From contig DAOWFV010000127.1 in assembly GCA_030637805.1 (NCBI GenBank), positions 1 to 8,944 of the forward strand: DNA of 8,944 nucleotides, in the 5' to 3' direction. The DNA comes from Acidobacteriota bacterium. GTDB taxonomy: Bacteria; Acidobacteriota; Thermoanaerobaculia; Thermoanaerobaculales; Sulfomarinibacteraceae. This document shows, piece by piece, positions 5,584 through 8,944 of this stretch. How positions within the stretch are numbered: the stretch's first letter is position 1; every line of letters starts with the position of its first letter. The notes below the pieces were generated by a model. It saw only the letters and a list, made by a program, of their open reading frames with translations. It was not told where the DNA came from and searched no databases. Position numbers and translations under genes: made by a program.

Positions 5584-7584
5584 TCACATGTCGATGCTGT
5601 AGACGAAGTTCGCCTTCGGGTGGCGCAGCATGCGCTCGGTTATCAGGGCCTGGGGCACCGCCTCGCCGTCGACCATGCCGGCGGCAAGCTCCTCGGCCCG
5701 CTCGCGGTCGCCCCGAGCCTTGATCCCGGCCACCAGGCCCATCATCTTCTCGATCGCCGCCGGCATGCGTTCGAAGTCGATGTGAAAGGCGCCGTGGTCG
5801 TCCCCGTTTGCGGCAATCGCATCTGGGTCGAAGGCGAGGGCCCCGTCTTCGAGCAGATATCCGACCTGGATGGCGGCGAGCTGGCTGTATGCCTTCCGCT
5901 GGCCGGTCGCGGTGTACATGCCTCGAGAGATATGGCCGAAGGCCCAGATCAGGGCGTCGACATAGCTCTGCCGGTAAAGCTCTGCCGAGATCAGGCCCCT
6001 CGAGTGCAGCATCTCGAGGTACCACAGCGCCCCGGTCTGGGCCTTGAGCTCGTCCAGGGTGGAGGCGAGTCCTCCGCCGAAGAGCACCGAGTCGGTCCGC
6101 CCGCCCACCTCGTACTCGTGGGACGGGCCGAGGTTGTGGGTGGCCTCGTGGAGGATGGTGCCGAGGAGGCCGGGTTCCGGGCCATCGGTGTAGTGAGCCA
6201 TGGTTGCCGCGTCGAGGAGCGACTCGGCCTGTGCCCGCCGGATCGCCGCGCTGTCGGCGTCGGTGTAGAGGTTGGTCATCGCCACCGTGCGCCCGCGGCC
6301 CTCGTTGGCCACCGGCCCCCAGTTCGGCAGGCTCTGGCCGATGGTCGCGCCCAGGGGATCGCGGTCATCGCCGGCGTTGACGACGATGTCGATAAAGTCC
6401 GGAAGGTGGAAGGCGACCTCGCGCGCCGAGTACGGCGGCCCAGACACAAACGAGAGACGGTCCTCCGTCTCCTGTCGGACCGGGGTCAGCCTCTCCTGCC
6501 AGGTGAGCGAGTCGCGGTTGATCAGGGCGAGGGTGAGGTGGAATCCGGCCTTCTGCGAGCAGGGCTCCCAGTAGACCTCGTCGGGCGCGATGCGCAGGTA
6601 CCAACGAGAGTTCTGTACGTTCATCGCCGCCCACGCCTCGTCGGCCGGCGCCCAGTCGTTGTCGGTGAAGCTCTGCGCCGCCGCCCGCAGGTACGAGCGC
6701 AGGGCCTCCTCCTCAGGATCGGAGAGAGCGTCGGCCGCGGCGGTCAGCTCCGTTGCGATCGCTCCCATCAAGATCGGATAGGCATCGTTGTAGGGCACGG
6801 CCACGAGCTGTCCGTCCACCTCGCGCACCGCGGTAAAGGGGTCGAAGAGCTCCTCCGCGTTGGGGAGGCCCTCGAGACGAGCGCAGAAGTCCTCGTTCTC
6901 TTGCATCGCGGCGGGATAGGGATCGACCAGCGGCTTGGGCCCTCCAGGGATTGCCGAACAGGCCGGGTTCAGATCGGTTCCAGGGGCCGCCCCTCGGGGA
7001 CCCCAATTGCGGCGGAAGAGGCTCTGGCCGGCGAGGTCCATCTCGCCGACCTGGTCGGCCATCGCCGCCGCCCCCACCTGGCGCGCGTAGAGCTTGTCGA
7101 TCAAATTCGCCGCTTGAAGCATGTGGCGAACGAATGTCCTGTGATCCTCTGGAAGGGTCGTGAGGTCGCTGCGAACCAGGGTGGCGATGCCGTAATCCAG
7201 GTCCTCGCGAACCAGCCGCCGGCGCTCACGCTCGGCCGCGTCGAGGCCGTCCTCGGACCCGCCGGGCTGCGCCGCCTCCTTCACGATGCGCCCGTAGGCC
7301 TCCTCGAACTCGGGCGTGAAGCGGCCGTCGACCACCCACCGCCACTCGCCGCCGTAGAAGAGCAGCGAGACCACCTCGGCAGGGCTCACGGCACTGTCTT
7401 GGTCCTCGTCCGCCACCCAGAACAGGGGCAGGTTGAGGCGGACGGCTGCGCGGTTGAAGTCGTGGCGCGCCACCGCATCGTGACCGTCACGATTTGGGCC
7501 CCCCGTGCAGGCGAGTGCAAAAACGAGCGTGGCCAAAGCGAGGGCCGGAATTGTCGCAGAGAAGGTCGAAAGGTTCAGATTCAT
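5584..7584 (-). CDS. Predicted M49-like (dipeptidyl-peptidase III-type) zinc peptidase lipoprotein
   Basis: A 666-residue predicted exported lipoprotein. Residues 1-25 are a signal peptide ending F-A-L-A before C26, a tolerated lipobox. Residues 59-70 (DEDQDSAVSPAE) fit an EF-hand calcium loop, with D59, D61, D63 and E70 at ligand positions. The catalytic zinc site appears as H479-E-A-T-H483 followed by N-L-G-P, with D511-E512-L-K-A-Q about 30 residues later. This matches the M49 pattern in which the second acid of the E-E-x-R/K-A motif is the third ligand (here E512). Classical dipeptidyl-peptidase III has HEXXGH; the HExxH-(G/N)-L-G-P form occurs in bacterial relatives as I recall them. Substrate is unknown, probably peptides in the periplasm or at the outer membrane. 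ATG 7584 is chosen because GGAGG (7589-7593) precedes it by 4 nt; an ATG 13 codons upstream would spoil the signal peptide. It is first in an operon with the AEC permease. Confidence 0.85.
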   Translation of the reverse strand: MNLNLSTFSATIPALALATLVFALACTGGPNRDGHDAVARHDFNRAAVRLNLPLFWVADEDQDSAVSPAEVVSLLFYGGEWRWVVDGRFTPEFEEAYGRIVKEAAQPGGSEDGLDAAERERRRLVREDLDYGIATLVRSDLTTLPEDHRTFVRHMLQAANLIDKLYARQVGAAAMADQVGEMDLAGQSLFRRNWGPRGAAPGTDLNPACSAIPGGPKPLVDPYPAAMQENEDFCARLEGLPNAEELFDPFTAVREVDGQLVAVPYNDAYPILMGAIATELTAAADALSDPEEEALRSYLRAAAQSFTDNDWAPADEAWAAMNVQNSRWYLRIAPDEVYWEPCSQKAGFHLTLALINRDSLTWQERLTPVRQETEDRLSFVSGPPYSAREVAFHLPDFIDIVVNAGDDRDPLGATIGQSLPNWGPVANEGRGRTVAMTNLYTDADSAAIRRAQAESLLDAATMAHYTDGPEPGLLGTILHEATHNLGPSHEYEVGGRTDSVLFGGGLASTLDELKAQTGALWYLEMLHSRGLISAELYRQSYVDALIWAFGHISRGMYTATGQRKAYSQLAAIQVGYLLEDGALAFDPDAIAANGDDHGAFHIDFERMPAAIEKMMGLVAGIKARGDRERAEELAAGMVDGEAVPQALITERMLRHPKANFVYSIDM

Positions 7585-7621
7585 CTTTCCTCCGTCTTCG
7601 GCCCGGGGTCGAAGCCGGGGC

Positions 7622-7652
7622 ATTATCCCTCATCCCTGGACCAGTCAGCCAA
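7622..7652 (-). promoter_or_regulatory. Candidate promoter of the peptidase-permease operon
   Basis: On the minus strand, TTGGCT (7652-7647) and GATAAT (7627-7622) match the -35 and -10 consensus at 4 and 5 of 6 positions, with a long 19-bp spacer. This would start transcription about 30 bases before ATG 7584. An inverted repeat GTCAG/CTGAC (7644-7658) overlaps the -35 and could be an operator. Found by eye only. Confidence 0.35.
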
Positions 7653-7712
7653 ACTGACAGAACGCGCCACGATCGGAATCGGATATGATGACGGCAACGA
7701 GGATCCAGCAAT

Positions 7713-7847
7713 GACTGGGAATACTCGGACCGAACGAGGCGAGGAAGCAAGCGTCAGAAGGACCTTGCCGACATCATGCGCCTGGTCGAGACCCATCCGG
7801 AGCTGTTGGGATTCCTCCCACCAGAGGTCGCGGAACGAATGGACTAG
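7713..7847 (+). pseudogene. C-terminal remnant of a nucleotidyltransferase-like gene
   Basis: One frame reads D-W-E-Y-S-D-R-T-R-R-G-S-K-R-Q-K-D-L-A-D-I-M-R-L-V-E and continues through T-H-P-E-L-L-G-F-L-P-P-E-V-A-E-R-M-D to TAG (7845-7847). The S-K-R-Q-K-D-L-A-D-I-x-R-L-(V/L)-E-x-x-P-x-L pattern is, from memory, the C-terminal signature of small nucleotidyltransferase-like bacterial proteins. In this frame there are stop codons at 7686 and 7689 and no ATG, GTG or TTG before ATG 7776, which would leave only 23 residues. The reading therefore looks like the tail of a gene whose 5' part has been lost. It ends 27 bases before the deacetylase start, so it may once have been its operon partner. Family identity is recollection and should be treated as tentative. 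Confidence 0.5.
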
Positions 7848-7874
7848 GCGCCGCGCGCCGAGGCGGAGGTTCCC

Positions 7875-8900
7875 GTGCTGCAAACAGCGGTGGTGATCGA
7901 CGAGCGGTACGAGGAGCACGAGACCGGGTACGGGCACCCGGAACGCGCAGAACGGGTCGCTGTCCTCCGTGACCTGATCGAAAGCCTCGGCGGCGCCGGC
8001 CTCATCCGGCTCGAGCCCCGGCCGGCGACCCCAGACGAGCTGGCGCTGGTACACGCTGAGGAGCACCTGAAGGCGGTGGCGGGCACCGCAGGCGGCGGGC
8101 CGCAGGCCTTCGACGCCGACACCCCTGTGTCCTCACGTTCCTACGAGACGGCGCTGCTGGCCAGCGGAGGCCTCCTGGCATTGGTCGACGAGATTATGGC
8201 CGGAAGGGCGGACAACGGTTTCGCGCTCGTGCGGCCTCCGGGTCACCACGCCGAGGCTGACCGGGCCATGGGCTTTTGCCTGTTCAACAACGTCGCCATC
8301 GCCGCGCGCTCCCTGCGTGAGCGACACGGACTGGATCGGGTGCTGATCGTGGATTGGGACGTGCACCACGGAAACGGAACCCAGCACAGCTTTGCGGGCG
8401 ATCGGGGGGTCCTCTACGTCTCCACGCACCAGTACCCCTTCTACCCCGGCACCGGCGGCGTCGACGAGGTCGGCGTGGAGGAGGGAGAGGGCTTCACTCT
8501 CAACGTGCCGCTGCCTGCCGGCTGCGGCGACGATGAGTTTCTCGATGCTTTCGTGCGCGTGATCGACCCCGTGTGCCGCCAGTTCGAACCCCAGTTCGTG
8601 CTGGTTTCCGCCGGATTCGACGCTCACCTCCGCGACCCTCTCGCCTCCATGGGAGTCAGCGAGGAGGGGTTTGGCTGTCTCGCGAGGGTGCTCCTCAGGA
8701 TCGCCTCCGAGCACGCGGACGGGCGACTGGCCGCGGTGCTCGAGGGCGGCTACGACCTCGACGCGCTGCGCGGATCGGTGGCGCGGGTGCTCGCCGAGAT
8801 GGACGGTGAGCGCCTCGCCGAAACGCTACCGGCGACCACCGGTGAATGCCCGGCGGTGTCGCGCGTGGCCGAGGTGCACGGGCGGTATTGGGACCCCTAG
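7875..8900 (+). CDS. Histone deacetylase family protein (AcuC / acetylpolyamine amidohydrolase-like)
   Basis: A 341-residue zinc amidohydrolase of the arginase/deacetylase fold, complete and of normal length. The N-terminal Y-G-H-P-E-R motif is typical of bacterial class II-like members. Catalytic residues are all present: the H124-H125 pair in RPPGHHAE, zinc ligands D162 and H164 in D-W-D-V-H-H-G-N-G-T-Q, third zinc ligand D249 in SAGFDAH, and the transition-state tyrosine Y293 in EGGYD. Bacterial members remove acetyl groups from acetyl-lysine proteins (AcuC acts on acetyl-CoA synthetase) or from acetylpolyamines; the sequence alone does not separate these options. It starts with GTG 7875, preceded by GGAGGT at 7865-7870. 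Upstream lies an apparent gene remnant rather than an intact partner. A dispersed repeat arm begins at the base after its stop codon, so its terminator, if any, may be provided by that repeat. Confidence 0.93.
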   Translation: MLQTAVVIDERYEEHETGYGHPERAERVAVLRDLIESLGGAGLIRLEPRPATPDELALVHAEEHLKAVAGTAGGGPQAFDADTPVSSRSYETALLASGGLLALVDEIMAGRADNGFALVRPPGHHAEADRAMGFCLFNNVAIAARSLRERHGLDRVLIVDWDVHHGNGTQHSFAGDRGVLYVSTHQYPFYPGTGGVDEVGVEEGEGFTLNVPLPAGCGDDEFLDAFVRVIDPVCRQFEPQFVLVSAGFDAHLRDPLASMGVSEEGFGCLARVLLRIASEHADGRLAAVLEGGYDLDALRGSVARVLAEMDGERLAETLPATTGECPAVSRVAEVHGRYWDP

Positions 8901-8944
8901 CCTGCATATCTCACCGGGTTCCGTCTCGAGGGCGGCGAGGCGCC
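8901..8944 (-). repeat. Dispersed repeat arm (copy D), cut by the window end
   Basis: The sequence CCTGCATATCTCACC followed by GGGTTCC and, at 8927-8940, CGAGGGCGGCGAGG is the inverse of arms A and C. Over the outer 22 bases it matches the arm ending at 3306 at 20 positions, and it shares the CGAGGGCGGCGA block exactly. It begins immediately after the deacetylase TAG. Only 44 bases are visible, so whether a full palindrome follows cannot be seen. Confidence 0.8.

Noticed and set aside
4769..6025. 418-codon minus-strand open frame spanning the permease/peptidase junction
   Set aside because: Its composition is Arg/Pro/Gly/Ala-rich and it is out of frame with two well-supported genes on the same strand, so it is a shadow frame.
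5620..7896. 758-codon open frame on the plus strand opposite the peptidase gene
   Set aside because: It is a GC-driven antisense shadow. Its translation has no recognisable domain, while the minus strand shows a signal peptide, a metal site and a good ribosome binding site.

Overview
This is a GC-rich, gene-dense bacterial chromosomal segment with ordinary housekeeping or accessory genes and an unusually rich set of intergenic repeats. The gene mix fits a diderm: a TonB-type protein, a DUF3014 membrane-anchored protein, a predicted M49-like lipoprotein, an AEC transporter and a class II-type histone-deacetylase-family amidohydrolase. The dispersed repeats and high GC fit an Acidobacteriota (Thermoanaerobaculia-like) genome, or a deltaproteobacterial or myxobacterial-type one. 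That placement is inference; no marker gene is present.

Layout. 1-452 is non-coding and holds two oppositely oriented heptanucleotide arrays and one arm of a dispersed repeat. 453-2153 (+) encodes a class V aminotransferase / cysteine-desulfurase-like PLP enzyme. 2287-3030 (+) encodes a TonB-family protein, followed by a strong hairpin terminator. 3131-3306 is a 176-bp long-palindrome element whose outer ends match arms at 291-348 and 8901-8944. 3324-4250 (+) encodes a DUF3014 protein that starts just after that element. 4251-4614 is non-coding with several hairpins, a perfect 13-bp inverted repeat and a second heptanucleotide array. On the minus strand, a predicted M49-like metallopeptidase lipoprotein (7584-5584) and an AEC-family permease (5577-4615) are 6 nt apart and look like a two-gene operon. 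7713-7847 (+) looks like the C-terminal remnant of a lost gene. 7875-8900 (+) encodes a complete histone-deacetylase-family protein, and another repeat arm begins at the very next base.

How it works together. The only clear functional coupling is the peptidase/permease pair, which could act on exported peptides and carry a resulting solute. The other genes look like independent units. I see no defence system, CRISPR array, transposase, rRNA or tRNA. The most noteworthy content is the repeat landscape: a palindromic interspersed element family that abuts genes, two unrelated 7-bp tandem arrays built on the same 7+7 plan, and a gene remnant upstream of the deacetylase.
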